64,000 nucleotides of DNA from Tigriopus japonicus (GCA_010645155.1 JAAGOF010000064.1:558551-622550); one strand, 5' to 3'; counted from the stretch's first letter, positions 51,739 to 63,600 are shown. The notes: generated by a model from the letters alone, not told the origin. Numbers and translations: made by a program.

Positions 51739-54700
51739 TGATCCACGATTTTGGGCTTTGTATTTTGTAAAGGTTTAAAGCCGTCTAAATGCAATCATTT
51801 TCATAAGTGCTTATCATCACTTAGCGAAGTTTGAAGCGCTTGCACTTGCAAACAATTAGTTGCTCGCTCACTCAGTCACTCACAAACACATTCACTCGGG
51901 GATATCACAACAAATTCTAACGAAATGACGAATTTCTAGGATTGGCAAGCTCTTCTGTCACTTGGATTATCACCGGGTTGAATGTAATCCTACGAGTCCG
52001 TCAGTGCACAATAATTGTGTGCCAAAAAAGTGTAATACGAGGGATGATTTGGAGGTGAACGTCGGCGACGGCAACGACGACTTTGAGTAGTAGTACTCAT
52101 CATCACCAACCACCATCATCATCTTTATGCGCAGCTCGCGGTTTGAGGAGAACGTGTTAAAAAAGTTTGCCCTCTTCTTTTTCTTCTCCTGCTCCTTTCC
52201 TCCCCACCTCTTGAGGAATGAACCCCAACTTGAACTTCCAAAGCCGGCCAGAAAAATAAACCGAAACAGCCAGGTCGGTCATGAAGGTGCCTTATGATTA
52301 TCTTGAGGTGGTTGTCATGTTTCGCGAGAATGGAGGGAAGTCTTGGACTAAGGTCAAATGGCTCTTCAGAATCACCATACATACAATACTTAGTGGGATT
52401 AACCAAACATGGATAAACGCAGGGTTTGAGTCAATTTTCCTTAGAGGTTTTTAAATGCATGTCAGGCACAATCTTTACTTCTCGAGACTTAAAATAAAAT
52501 CAAGGGGTAAATCTCTTTTTAGCTAAATATGCATAAGCAAGAATAGAGAGCACTTTCATAAACATTAGTAGAAATCTAGTGGATAAGGCAGCATTTACTT
52601 GAGAGTAATCCAATTCACAAAAATCTATTATACCTGACAGTAGGAATCCCAAGCGAAGGCCTCCAACTACTTTTTCTCACTTGGACAATTGTAACTGGAC
52701 GCTAAAGAACCTGACAAGAAAGGGTGGAATGTATGTACGTCAAGAACGTTGGAGGGTAGGGTTATTTCCTTTTGAAGCGGCAAGAAGCAGTTGGAATAAT
52801 GAAGAGAACATGGTGACATCCCTGAATATACACGCCAGGGAGAGAAGATTGAGCGAGTTTATAGTGGTTGCCTGCCCATTTTGTTCCCTGCTGCGCCTTT
52901 TTTTGCTGGTCTTGATTTGAAACTGTAATTTATTTACAAGTTTCCAGCACTTCATTGCTTCTTATTCTCTGGCCGAAACCCAGTTATGTCGGACGTCTAA
53001 GACCTCGTTATTTACGCCTTGCAGGTACCAGAAAGGAAAGAAATCCTTGCGAATGAACTACTGTATATATATAGAATACTCAATCTGGCTCAATGACGAT
53101 GCAAGAATATCAAAGCTCACTCTCGTATCATCAACATACTGTGCAAGATTTTCGGTTCCATTCCAACGAGTCGAAGTACATTTGTTTGAAAGTGCCAAAA
53201 ACACTAATGGACCCGGCAAAGAAGCGCATTCGTTCGTTGCAAGGCAAAAAGGACACCCCACTCACTGAGGAACCGTGTTTGATTTGAGGTGTCAAATTTC
53301 TGATTTGATAATGCTTTTATATGTGTTGTACTCAAACTACCTGGGTTTGTGAATAAACGAAGACAAACCACGTGGGCGCCAAGATCGACGGCACATGCAT
53401 TTTTGAAGTGTACAATTGGTGTGCTGATAGTTTAGAATGAGCTAATCGATAGTCTTTGCACCATTAATTACACGTTGTTTTTCTTCCTTCATTCGTTTGT
53501 AGGAAACACCATATTTTCATTTGGTATTTTTGGGAATTCTTCCGATCCTTGTATCGACCGTGCTTAACATTGGTCGAATTTATTGCACACCAACGATTGG
53601 TAGAGGGAGGAAAGGAAGAAAGGAGGAGGAGGAGGGGGGGTTGTAAATAGTCGGATAGTTTTGGAGAGGACAAGATTTTACCTGCCGGCGTTTCTAACAA
53701 GTTCAAGTCAAATACCTCACTCATCCCAAAAATTTTTAGCCCAACTTGAGGACCTCAAGCACCCTGGGTTCAAGTAATTTGGTTTGCAAACATCTTGACT
53801 TCCTAGCTCGGTGGGCCACATCTCTTTAAGGCCATTTTCATGCATATTTGAGGAAGACGCCAAATTTTTCATACATTAGACATCGACTTATGACCAAGTG
53901 TTCTTGTTTTACCATCACCTTTGGTGGGTGGGCTTGCATACTTGTTGAAAATAGAACATTTGATAAAGATTTTGATACCTCCAAAATATTCAATGTGGGC
54001 ACAACATGTACATAACTTGAAGCGTGCAGATCCTACTAAGATAACTCAATATTCAGTAATGTTTGCAATGAAGAGAACCATGAGTTATCAAGGGCCACCC
54101 AAATTCCTACTGTTTGTATTGTGACTTTTTTTCGATAGAGATCATCACTGCTAGAGTCGAAAAAATCACTATGGAGATTAAGTTTCAAAGAAAAAGGATT
54201 GTTACTCTTTCGTTTTGAGGCGCGTTCTTGAGATGATACACTATTGTGCTGCTGGGTGGTCAGGCTATTCACCGGTGAACATCTCATTAACATAAACTAC
54301 AGATAAACCCGACCTATCTGAAATTAAACGCCCAACGTCGGTGAGTCAGATGAGATCATATTTTCTTGGAGAAATTTCGCGCTGGTACCTCTAACTATTC
54401 TATGCTTTTGGTATGGCGGGTGGTCACCGATTGTATTTAGAAATTCCTAGAGACCTAGAAATTCCCAATAAGCTATCGATCGATTCTAAACTCAACCCGC
54501 AAATGTGGTCCTAGAACAAAAGCAAATATCAAAGAGCAGATTTGGAAATGATTTTAGAGGGGCAATTTTTAGAAATACCTTTTCGATAGACACAAATAAA
54601 GAATCATTAGAAATAAAGAGATCAGACGAGGATCCTCGTCTGATTTCGCATTTTCCTAGGAAAAAGCAAAAAAAAAATATTATGTAGTAATTCTTGAGAA

Positions 54701-55598
54701 CAGCAGAGAATTTTTACAACGAATAACATAAGATAGGGTTGGATTTTCATGGAAATGGAATTGGAAGCAGGGTACAAATTAAGGCCTGAAATGTGACATC
54801 GAATACTAGTCTTACATTAGCTTGTGAGGCATGATTTCACCTTCAAACTTGATTCCTAAACTTGGAATATTATTCGTCCTAAATAGCCCCTATTTCACCA
54901 TTAGGGACTACAAACGCTCCAAGCTGACTAGGGGGAACCATCAAGAGTTTTTAGTTGAGATCACTAGCCTCAAGTTAAAAATGGTGCGAAAGGGTTCTAG
55001 AGATAGCACAGGATCGCTTCAAATTCAAGTGATAAAGCAGTTTCAGAGTCTTTTGTTGAGGACCTCTTTCATTTTTTTCGGGAAGACGAGTTGTGGTGTG
55101 GTTCTTAGAGCTGCGCAGAGGGTTGGCTTTAGTCGATTCGTCATTGTTTCCTCCTTACGCTGCACCCTCTGGAGGAGAATTCAGTAATAGCAGTGTTAAT
55201 CTCTGTGTTCATCAGTAATCTGAGACGAAAATCACCTTTGTCAGTCAATTGCTTACCATATAAAGTAAGGTGCCTTACTGAATCGCGCTTCATTCAAGTA
55301 CTATGCGGGGGTGCCTTATGAATTTAGCTTTGAGCCGAATTGAAACTGATCTCGAGTTCCTTTAGCTGTGGAAGAAAATAATGGGTGAAGGGGAGGAAAT
55401 TGCAAAAAACTGAAAAAGGCGGCCCTTCACGGGTCAATTTTCATGAGATATAATCCTAATTCCTAACTTAGTCTCAGTGAGAAAAAAAATAAGACATGAG
55501 GTACTTCTTGCTTGGTGTTGATAATATTTATGCTTGGAAATGTTTGGAATCAAATAAGAGATACAGTGATAATGTAAATGGAAGTTCATGTCAAATTT
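51739..55598. other. 3.9-kb intergenic region without a supported gene
   Basis: Probably contains the promoter of the large minus-strand gene just right of 51738. There is a CA/TC-rich stretch with CATCATCATC at 52095-52125 and a purine-rich AGGAGGAGGAGGAGG tract at 53610-53640. The minus-strand frame at 52406-52125 and the plus-strand frames at 52681-53290 have no motif or splice partners. 54830-55190 has a 118-aa plus-strand frame without recognisable domain. Confidence 0.45.
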
Positions 55599-57298
55599 TC
55601 ACAGGTTGCCGAAGCACAGATATTTCATTTCCGTGTACTCGTCGATCCCGTATTTGGATCCTTCACGACCAATACCAGATTCTTTGACCCCACCAAAGGC
55701 ACCCTCGGCACAAGACATCATTCCCTCATTAATGCCAACCATTCCCGTTTCCATTTTTCGGGCCACTCTCCAACATTGGCTAAAAAATATGATTTACATT
55801 CTAAAGTATGCCTTTCAAGTTTGTATCAATTGAGACTACTTTTACCTAACGTCATTTGAGTAGAAGTATCCAGCTAGGCCAACTTGAGTATTGTTGGCAA
55901 TTGTCAACGCTTCATCCTCGGTTTCGAATTTTTTGATCGAGATAACAGGACCAAATATCTCTTCCTTGAAACACTCCATATCTTCTTGCATATCCGAAAT
56001 GATTGTCGGTTTGTAAAACAAATCTCCGATTTCGTGTTTGGAGCCTCCCAAAATGACTTTTGCGCCTTTTCTGACAGCGTCATCCACTAGTCGCGTTACT
56101 CGAGCAAATTGGTTTTTATTTATGATCGGTCCCTATTCAAATCAGATAAGCAATCCTAGGTTTACAATCAGGAAGAAAGGTTTCTTCACTCAACTTACCT
56201 GATTCACACCATTATCCATGCCATCTCCAAGGACCACGGACTTTTCGACAGTTTCCTTGAGCTTGGCCACGAACTTGTCGTAAATTCCGGATTGAACCAA
56301 GATCCTATTTGAGCTGACACAGGTTTGACCAGCATTTCTAAACTTGGAAGCCATACATCCAGCCACGGCCAAATCCACGTCGGCCGAGTCGAACACGATG
56401 AATGGTGCATTCCCGCCCAATTCCAGAGAGATCTTCTTAACGGTATCAGCACATTGGCGGTACAAGATCTTGCCTACTCGGGTGGATCCGGTGAAAGATA
56501 AGGCTCGAACCTTGGAAGACGAGCAAAGGGCTTTTCCCACTTCCGAGGAATTTTCCAATCTACTAGTGACCACATTGAACACTCCCTTGGGGATACCAGC
56601 TTCTTCGGCTAGGGCAGCTACGGCTAATGCAGAGAGGGGAGTATCCTCGGCGGGTTTGACCACAACTGTGCAACCAGACGCCAAGGCGGCTCCAACTTTT
56701 CGGGTGATCATGGCATTGGGGAAATTCCACGGAGTGATCATAGCTGCCACACCGATTGGTTCACGGACGAACAGCATCCGTTTATTCGCTGCCGGAGCTT
56801 GAACCACGTCGCCGTTGATCCTGCGGGCCTCCTCGGAGAACCACTCTAAAAAGGAGGACCCATACGTGACTTCCCCCTTGGCTTCAGCCAGAGGCTTTCC
56901 TTGTTCAGCAGTTAAAATTTTGGCCAGTTCTTCGTGGTTTTTATTGCAGATCTCGAACCATTTCCTCAACAGAGCCGATCTCTCTTTTGCTGTGGTGTCT
57001 CGCCAAGTTTGGAAGGCCTACCAAAAAACTAAGGCTAAGATATTTTACTTTTGGTAAGAACCAGGAAAATTACCTCATGGGCAGCATCAATAGCCTTGTT
57101 TGCATCAATTGCATCCATGTCCGGAACCGATGCGATCACCTTGCCATTCACAGGATTGGTGACCTCGAATGTTTTCCCGGAGGTGGCTGACACCCAAGCT
57201 CCATTAATGAAAGCTTTATCCTTGATTAGAGATGCCATGGTTCGAATTTGGAGCACGCTACTACAAGAAATGCAAAAATCGGGTTTTACATTCTCCAT
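55599..57298 (-). CDS. ALDH5A1: succinate-semialdehyde dehydrogenase-type ALDH
   Basis: Four exons with 56, 66 and 66-bp GT..AG introns: 57298-57074, 57017-56199, 56132-55846, 55779-55599. The product is 503 aa, or 483 aa from Met21 at 57238 ([15 protein letters not shown]). It oxidises succinate semialdehyde to succinate with NAD(P)+ in the GABA shunt, usually in mitochondria. It has the ALDH motifs [25 protein letters not shown], the [11 protein letters not shown]ossmann loop, [12 protein letters not shown] with the general-base Glu, [11 protein letters not shown] with the nucleophile Cys, [10 protein letters not shown], and the C-terminal [13 protein letters not shown]. This matches ALDH5 throughout. 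The position two after the catalytic Cys is Ser, where human and E. coli SSADH have a second Cys used as a redox switch. The N-terminus has no strong targeting signal. Confidence 0.92.
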
Positions 57299-58186
57299 AT
57301 TGTTAGCCCTTACGTAACAATGATTTTCAGCACAACGTTAGAATGACTTAAGACCAGTGAATTGTTCCTCTGGCAAAATCTTACCCACGATTAGGGCAAG
57401 TTAACCCAAATCGGATAAATGATGATTGAACCATCGTGATCGTCATGGTGAGCGGATTTCCCTCCAAACCTTCGGTCTTTCTGAAATGGAAGACAAATTC
57501 TGAGCTTAGTGCATGTCTTACCTTCACAAGACTTGGAAGAGAAGTAGTTGGAAAAGAATCCGGTTTTCAGACATAGGCAGTGTTGTTAGGGGCCATATTT
57601 CTTCTACACATGGACGTGAAATCTCAGTGTACTTTGTTAAGTGTGAGGCTCGCCCAAGCATCTTCGGTTCCTTTGTTATCAAAGCTCAAAAGTACCTTAT
57701 GACCTCATGACAAGATGAATTGATTTTTAGCGTTTGCCAATGACCCTTGGTTTCTCAAAATATTGTTCAGACTTGGATGATAGTATATATGGTGACCAAT
57801 AGTGATCATTTGAGTTGTAAGAATTATGATTTAAAGGTAACAGGTGTTTTAGGTGGAAAACCTTTTTTTGCCATTTTCAAAGAAGTTGCATGCAAAATCC
57901 CAATTTTGTTGTATATTTTTAAGGTGTTTTCGTCTTTTTAACTCATCCTTTTTACAACTCTAGTCATCATAATTAGAGCTTCTTGACCTCTTCAAAGATC
58001 CTTCTACATGATTCAATTTTTGTAGCACCAATACCTAATTATACCCCAAACGTATGCGCTTCGACATTATAAATTCGACATCAACGATTAGCGAGCGGTT
58101 TCCATCCATAATCAATCACATCATAAAGAAAAACATCATAAATAACTTTCGTTTTAGCGTATGGATTGGGCGAAATCTAAATTTTC
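57299..58186. other. upstream of ALDH gene, non-coding
   Basis: Should contain the ALDH promoter near 57300-57480. No other feature recognised. Confidence 0.45.
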
Positions 58187-59197
58187 GTTAGGATTCACGG
58201 TACTGAAAAAATCATATCAAGTTTCTATGGGAATTCCCAAACACGACGAAATGGGATTCAGACTCAGGAAACCGAGAGGAAGAACTTTGATTCACCGAGT
58301 TTCTCAAAGTCAGGTCTAGATTAAAAGTTATATACCTAAAAACCTATTAAATTGATTAATTTTTGAAATCTAGTCAGTACACTTTTGGAGCAGATTTAGA
58401 TACCCTTCGAATCGAAATTGCTTCAAAATATGTTGCTCAGCTGCTGAGTTATTTGAGTTTAACCGGTTCATTTTTGGCCCAAAAAAGCGAAAAAAACGTT
58501 CCGGGTATTTGAAAACTCAAATTCCCAGGCAAATGATTCCCAATGCAAATTTTGTAACATTCAATAAGTTTTTAAAAAATCGATTTTGGTCCATTTGACC
58601 ATGGTCCTCCGAGAAATATCGAATTCTCACAAAATACGAAGACACATCTGTTCAACATTTTTTTTTTTTCAATTTTCATTTGAAAACCTAACCGAATGTA
58701 CTAAAATCAATGGAAACATAGTTTTCCAAAAATATGCATTTTTAGTGTGTATTAAGTTTTAATAAATGTTATTTTAAAATGTTACAATAAAACACAGAAG
58801 AAAGAAGATTTTTTTATTTCATCTTGTGACATCAAAAATCTATATCATTTGTTTGGGAATTTGAGTTTTCATATACACGGAACGTTTTTTCGCTTTTTGG
58901 GGCCAAAAATGAACCGGTTAAACTCAAATAACTCAGCAGCTGAGCAACATATTTTCAAGCAATTTCGATTCGAAAGGTATCTTAATCTGCTCTAAAAGTG
59001 TACTGACTAGATTTTCAAAAAATAATCGATTTAATAGGTTCTTAGGTATATAACTTTTAATCCAGACCTGACTTTGAGAAACTCGGTAAATCAAAGTTGT
59101 TCCTCTAGGTTTCTTGAGTCTGAATCCCATTTCATCGTGTTTGGGAATTTCCACAGAAACTTGATATAATTTTTTCAGTACTGTGGATTCCTAAAAC
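58187..59197. repeat. 1-kb inverted repeat with ~350-bp arms
   Basis: The left arm (about 58187-58545) and right arm (about 58845-59197) are inverted copies with scattered mismatches and small indels. Matching blocks include GGTACTGAAAAAATCATATC with its inverse near the right edge, and AACTCAGCAGCTGAGCAACA on the right matching TGTTGCTCAGCTGCTGAGTT on the left. The 300-bp centre is AT-rich. No coding capacity and no clear target duplication. Consistent with a Foldback-type element or a local inverted duplication; the transcript would form a long hairpin. Confidence 0.85.
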
Positions 59198-59499
59198 GTT
59201 TGCATACATTAAATTTTTTTGGAACACCTGAGGAGTAATCCCTGTACGTTGGAACGTCACGGAATTCATGACTTACCAGTTTTTTTGGTTGTGTGATTTG
59301 GGGGCTTATTGACCAATTGAGCTTGACTAGAATCAGAGGTCTTGTCTGGAGACTCTCACACAGAGAAAGATTACCAATTGTTCGCGTACTCAATGACTGG
59401 AAAAGAGAGACTTCAGTCAAGGAAACCGGTTACGAAATTGGATGGACTATTAAATGAAAAAATATGTATTTCAAGATGTCGAAACTCTGTTTGTAACAA

Positions 59500-61198
59500 T
59501 CAATGTCGCTCTGACAATCTTTTCTTTGCATGATGAGAAATGTGAAGCACTCCAAAGTCCCGACTAACCACATGGAGATTCTCAGAGGATATTCTCGGAT
59601 TGATGTAATAGTTTTGCAACTCTGGAATTTGCGTGCAACAGGCAGCTGCGGGATCTCCGGACGCCGAGAGCTCTCCGTTCCAGTACTCATTACCTACAAA
59701 ACGCCAATTTCAAGACTCGGTCAATCTTAATCTTGATTTCAGGATGACTGACTGACCTGGAAATGCATTTCCATCCCAAGCATACATGGCCACGATAAGA
59801 GTGGAGGATTCATCCAATCCTACGGGAAGTTTATCAAATGGAGCACGATTAGAAAAAAGAAACTTCACCCCGCAATGTGTGCCTTCGTGACAGATCTTGG
59901 ATCCTCGAAAGCTGACGCATTTCATATGGCCAAAGTGAATCGTCTTAATTCTTGTTAAAGATAAACGCTCAACTACGTTTTGGCAGGCCAAGAGGTACAA
60001 TTCCATTTGGACGTCAGGTAGAAATGTCCACACACCTAAACCTAAACCCACCATGTGAGCAAAGATGTCTTTGTCTTCAGATTCTCCGCGGGCGTTAGCT
60101 TCCAAAAGAAACATCTCCAGAGTATGTTCCATCCTGAGCCGGTACACTTGGCTATTAAAAAAGCTCTTTGGTCCGGCAGATACGATGCCAGGAACCGAAT
60201 GCTCTCTTTGACAATCGTCAAAGGTGGGGAAATTCGGGTTCTTAGGCAAACGATAAAATTGGGCCCATATCTTCAGGAGCGAGTTCTTTTGATCATCATC
60301 CCGTTTGATCCCATAGCCATTTTCTACAAAGTATTTGGAGATGGTCGATTCGAAGACCGTCCAGAAAACTTCTAAAAGAAGTCTGGATTACCTGCCCGAT
60401 TTTGTTCGGGGGTTACCACCATATGGGCGTACTCCATGCGCCCATCGGTCCGCTCAAAGCGGGCTCCGACACAACCCACGTAAAAGGCACGTTCCACGTG
60501 ATCCTTATCCACACGTCCTTCATTAAATCGGGAACCACTGAAACAACCGGATAAGAGTTTCGCAAAGGGTTCCAAACGGTTTTTCAGTATATATTACTTA
60601 TTAATGGGCAACACGGGCGATGAAACTTGAATCAGCGGCGCGGCTAACTGAATTTCATCGTAGGTCATGTAGTCATACATGTTGAGATGTTCCGGTGGGT
60701 TGTCGGAGCCTACACGGGTCCAATCATTGGCACCCTCGCGTCCATTGCGAAGCGTGTATTGATCATGAGAATTCACGAACGAGAGCGGTCGCTGCAACGA
60801 AGTTGGGAAATGCGAACTGACAGTCTGCTCGAAATGAGACCCAGCCTGGTCTTATGAACCTGAGTGATTACTTTACTCAATAGCCGTTCCACCAAGTCCA
60901 ACTCATCCATGCCTTGATAGACGGTCCGTTCCGTGCGATGCCCATGTTCCCGTTTGAAGTTCAAGAAGTCTCGGCAAAGCCTCAGCCCGTCCTCGTGAAT
61001 CAAAGGATACGATTGAGCGGCCAGAGCCGTCAATTCGGATTGGGAGCGACCGGCGGTTAGGGCTTGAGCCTCCAACCAATTGGCCACGCTCGGTCTGGAA
61101 CGATCGATTTGTAGCTCAAAATCACGGGCTCGCGTCAGGAGTTGGCTCCAAGAAGCGGCTGGCGGTGGTGCCGTCCCACTCCAACGGGCCCAATCCAT
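59500..61198 (-). CDS. conserved uncharacterised protein (DUF4804-like)
   Basis: Five exons: 61198-60872, 60791-60598, 60537-60392, 60323-59757, 59693-59500, with introns of 80, 60, 68 and 63 bp; all junctions are in phase and give 475 aa. Family landmarks in order: SFVNSHDQYTLRNGREGAND, NMYDYMTYDEIQLAAPL, ERAFYVGCVGARFE, EYAHMVVTPEQNRAENGYG (across intron 3), FPTFDDC, ANARGESEDKDIFAHMVGLG, VAMYAWDGNAFPGNEYW (across intron 4) and ASGDPAAACCTQIPEL. I recall these as a widespread animal family annotated DUF4804, also found in some Legionella; function unknown, and the name is from memory. The first exon is Ala/Ser/Arg-rich and helical and looks gene-specific. There is no signal peptide or membrane helix. 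Confidence 0.78.
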
Positions 61199-61657
61199 GT
61201 TTCAGAGTCCAGAATGAATAAGCGAGTGAGTGAGTGAGTAGAAAGGGTTTGTTTGTTTGAGGCTGGCGGCGGAGCGTTGAAAAGCGAAATTGGATACATC
61301 CACCAAAGTTCCTGAGGAATTTCTGAGGAGTGACGGAAAATTCACGGCGAATCGAACCGAGAAGTAAAAAGGCCCAAGTAGCGATTGGTGCACGGTGCAC
61401 TCTTGGTGTATCATGGGGGAGTAAACGCGCTTGTTGTCTGATGGGGCTAAAGACTCGAGATGGGGCGCCTTCCATTTCATCGGAGAGCCACAGAGGAGTA
61501 CTCCATAAGGTTCTTCACGGAGAGCTACTGAAGCACCTGCGTTGCAAACACTGATTGAACGTCGAAACAGGAAAATATACACATGAAGCGAGAAGATACA
61601 CTCACAGATGTTGCTAAAAATTGCATCACTCAACCTCGGGGTCAAACTAAGGGGTGA
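61199..61657. other. 5' flank of the DUF4804-like gene
   Basis: Contains GTGAGTGAGTGAGTAG (61225-61240), a short GAGT repeat in the probable 5' untranslated region. No other gene recognised. Confidence 0.45.
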
Positions 61658-61801
61658 CAGTGCTCTCAGATTTAGGTAAAATTGCCAAATCTAGGTAATT
61701 TTGGACCCCCATCTGGTATTAAAATTCCTCTGTTGGTAAATTACCAAAATCGCAAATTTTAGGTAATTTTTGAGTTAGACTCATAATTCCGAGCAACGCT
61801 G
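61658..61801. mobile_element. possible mini-hAT element with TTAGGTAA words
   Basis: 144 bp. The ends CAGTGCTCTCAGATTT and (inverse) CAGCGTTGCTCGGAATT form an imperfect TIR beginning CAG. The interior repeats TTTAGGTAAaaTTGCC, CTAGGTAATTTTGG, TTGGTAAATTACCAAA and TTTTAGGTAATTTTT. Flanking octamers do not match, so this rests on ends and interior pattern only. Confidence 0.4.
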
Positions 61802-61983
61802 AAATTGCTATTTCTAATGCAAACTCCTCAAAACAGCAAGAAGCACCAAGTAGTAGCAGAGCACCTCTGCCAGGCTGCCCAAGATTCAGTAATAGTAAGT
61901 ATAGTAGACTAAAGGCTCAATATCAATGTTGAGCCTTTATAGCAGACCAAGTATGTATCCCACATTCCTTGGACAATCTAGAC

Positions 61984-62229
61984 CAGGGGTAGGCAACCGG
62001 TGGACTGCGGCCCACATGTGGGCCCAAGTGTGGTCGTTGGTGGGCCCACGAGCTATGGGAATAGTCTAAAATAATGGGCCCTGGAGCCATCCATAGTACT
62101 GTACTCGTGGGCCCAAAGCACTTTGATCGTTAATTTGTGGGCCCCTGAACCTATCGTCTTTTTGGTGGGCCCCTGACATCACAGAATCAATTTGGTGGAC
62201 CTTGACCCAAGAGTGGTCGCCGACCCCTG
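61984..62229 (+). mobile_element. hAT MITE, dispersed family copy 3 (intact)
   Basis: 246 bp with TIRs CAGGGGTAGGCAACC and GGTCGCCGACCCCTG, flanked by a perfect 8-bp duplication ATCTAGAC (61976-61983 and 62230-62237) that fits nTnnnnAn. The interior is GC-rich and full of TGGGCCC/GGGCCCA words. The ends are classic hAT termini. Confidence 0.9.
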
Positions 62230-62253
62230 ATCTAGACTCTCGATTCTCTAAGA

Positions 62254-62496
62254 CAGGGGTCGGCATCCGTTGGGCCGCTGCCCAAATGTGGGCCCAAGGG
62301 TGGTTGTTGGTGGGCCCAGGAGCGAAAGTCAAAAATAATGGGCCCAAGAGCCATCTATAATATTGTCTTCAAGGGCCCAAAGCTCTTTGATCGCTAATTT
62401 GTGGTCCCCTGACCCTAACAATGCTTGTGTGGAGGGCCCTTGATAACACGAATCAAATTTTGTGGGCCTTGACGAAAAAATGGTTGCCGACCCCTG
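62254..62496 (+). mobile_element. hAT MITE, dispersed family copy 4
   Basis: 243 bp, same orientation, 24 bp after copy 3. Ends are CAGGGGTCGGCATCC and GGTTGCCGACCCCTG. Flanking octamers CTCTAAGA and CTCTAGGT match at 6 of 8. The interior shares TGGGCCCAAG, GAGCCATC, CCCAAAGC and TTTGATCG with copy 3 but with many differences, so it is an older or different subfamily member rather than a recent tandem duplicate. Confidence 0.85.
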
Positions 62497-62730
62497 CTCT
62501 AGGTTAATCTAGGGGGCTGACAGAGAAATGACACTCCAAAAAAATAATCGTTAGTCACAAGCCTGCATTGTGTGCGAGATGGGTTTTGACCTTGGACACA
62601 CTTAGTTTCAAATTCATGATTCAAAACCAGAACTTCCATTATCAGGTCACTAGCAAATTTACTCATTCAACTGCTTTGCTCAAATAAGAGCATCTCATGG
62701 CGAATGAAACTTGTACAGCTTTTTACTTTT

Positions 62731-63081
62731 CTGGGGTTCTAAAATTGACCACAAGAGGGGCACCATCTTTGGTTGAGAAAAAACAAGAGCTTCATTCTAA
62801 ACAACTTTCAAAAACCTTAATTTTGTAACCAAGTCCTTGTGTGATTGAACAATTTTCAAATATGAAATAGGGGTCACATTTGATGTATTTCACTCACATT
62901 TTGAGACATTTCTGTTGATTCTGAGTCAAATTTGGTGCCCTCAAGTTTGAGAAAATCTATTTATTTTGATATTTGCGGTGGATGCGCGCAAATGTGGTGG
63001 ATTGTGATCAAGAGTCCAAAGATAGTCCACAGAATAATACCAAATATGGTGCGCTCTTGTGGTCAATTTTAGAAACCTCAG
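62731..63081. mobile_element. MITE with ~40-bp inverted ends, class unknown
   Basis: The ends CTGGGGTTCTAAAATTGACC and inverse CTGAGGTTTCTAAAATTGAC continue into ACAAGAG-GCACCAT-TTTGGT on both sides. The 351-bp element has no coding capacity. No target duplication found, so superfamily is undetermined. Confidence 0.7.
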
Positions 63082-63239
63082 GCACAACAGATCCGATTGA
63101 AGCTCATCAAGTCACTTGGCACCCATGCCACTGGATTGATGAATAGGGTTCAAAACAAATCTCCACAGTCTGAATCTCTTCTTAAACTTTTTTGACCCTG
63201 GGCCCTCTCAGAGCTTCTTGTCTTGAGAAACCCGGGGGT

Positions 63240-63405
63240 CGCAACTGCTCGCTGTTCCCAAAAGAACGCAGAAATACTCTCTAAGCTGAACAAGTTTTCC
63301 AAATTATGAGACCAAGATAGCATGAGATTTTGGTCTCATAATTTAGAAAACTTGTTCAGCTTAGAGGGTACCTGTGCATCCTTTTGGGAACGGCGAGCAG
63401 TTGCG
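63240..63405. repeat. 166-bp near-palindrome (long hairpin)
   Basis: Arms of about 70 bp: the left begins CGCAACTGCTCGCTGTTCCC and ends ATTATGAGACCAA; the right begins TTGGTCTCATAATTTAG and ends GAGCAGTTGCGAG, around a loop of about 14 bases. A few mismatches. MITE-like, or an inverted duplication able to form a hairpin RNA. Confidence 0.85.
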
Positions 63406-63504
63406 AGCACAATGAACTAGATGGCGTTGGATATGATTGTACTCTTTCTAATATAGAGCTCTAGTACAAACCTTTAAATCCAAAAACCTTATACTGGTCA
63501 CTGA

Positions 63505-63600
63505 GGCTAGTTTTTTAGACGCAAAAGATCGATCTCAAGATCGTACTTTAGTACTATAAGTTCGATCTTGAGATCGATCTTTGCGTCTAAAAAACTAGCC
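63505..63600. repeat. 96-bp near-perfect hairpin
   Basis: Arms 63505-63543 and 63563-63600 pair throughout apart from one extra A (GCAAAAGATC versus GCAAAGATC), around a 19-base loop. The arms contain GGCTAGTTTTTTAGACGC and GATCGATCTCAAGATCG. Size and loop resemble a pre-miRNA-like hairpin, but near-perfect arms are more typical of a tiny MITE. Confidence 0.85.

Noticed and set aside
60372..60391. A 20-nt GT..AG intron in the DUF4804-like gene
   Set aside because: It keeps the frame but is far below animal intron size. Using the acceptor at 60325-60324 gives a 68-bp intron like its neighbours and restores the expected PEQN..ENGYG block.
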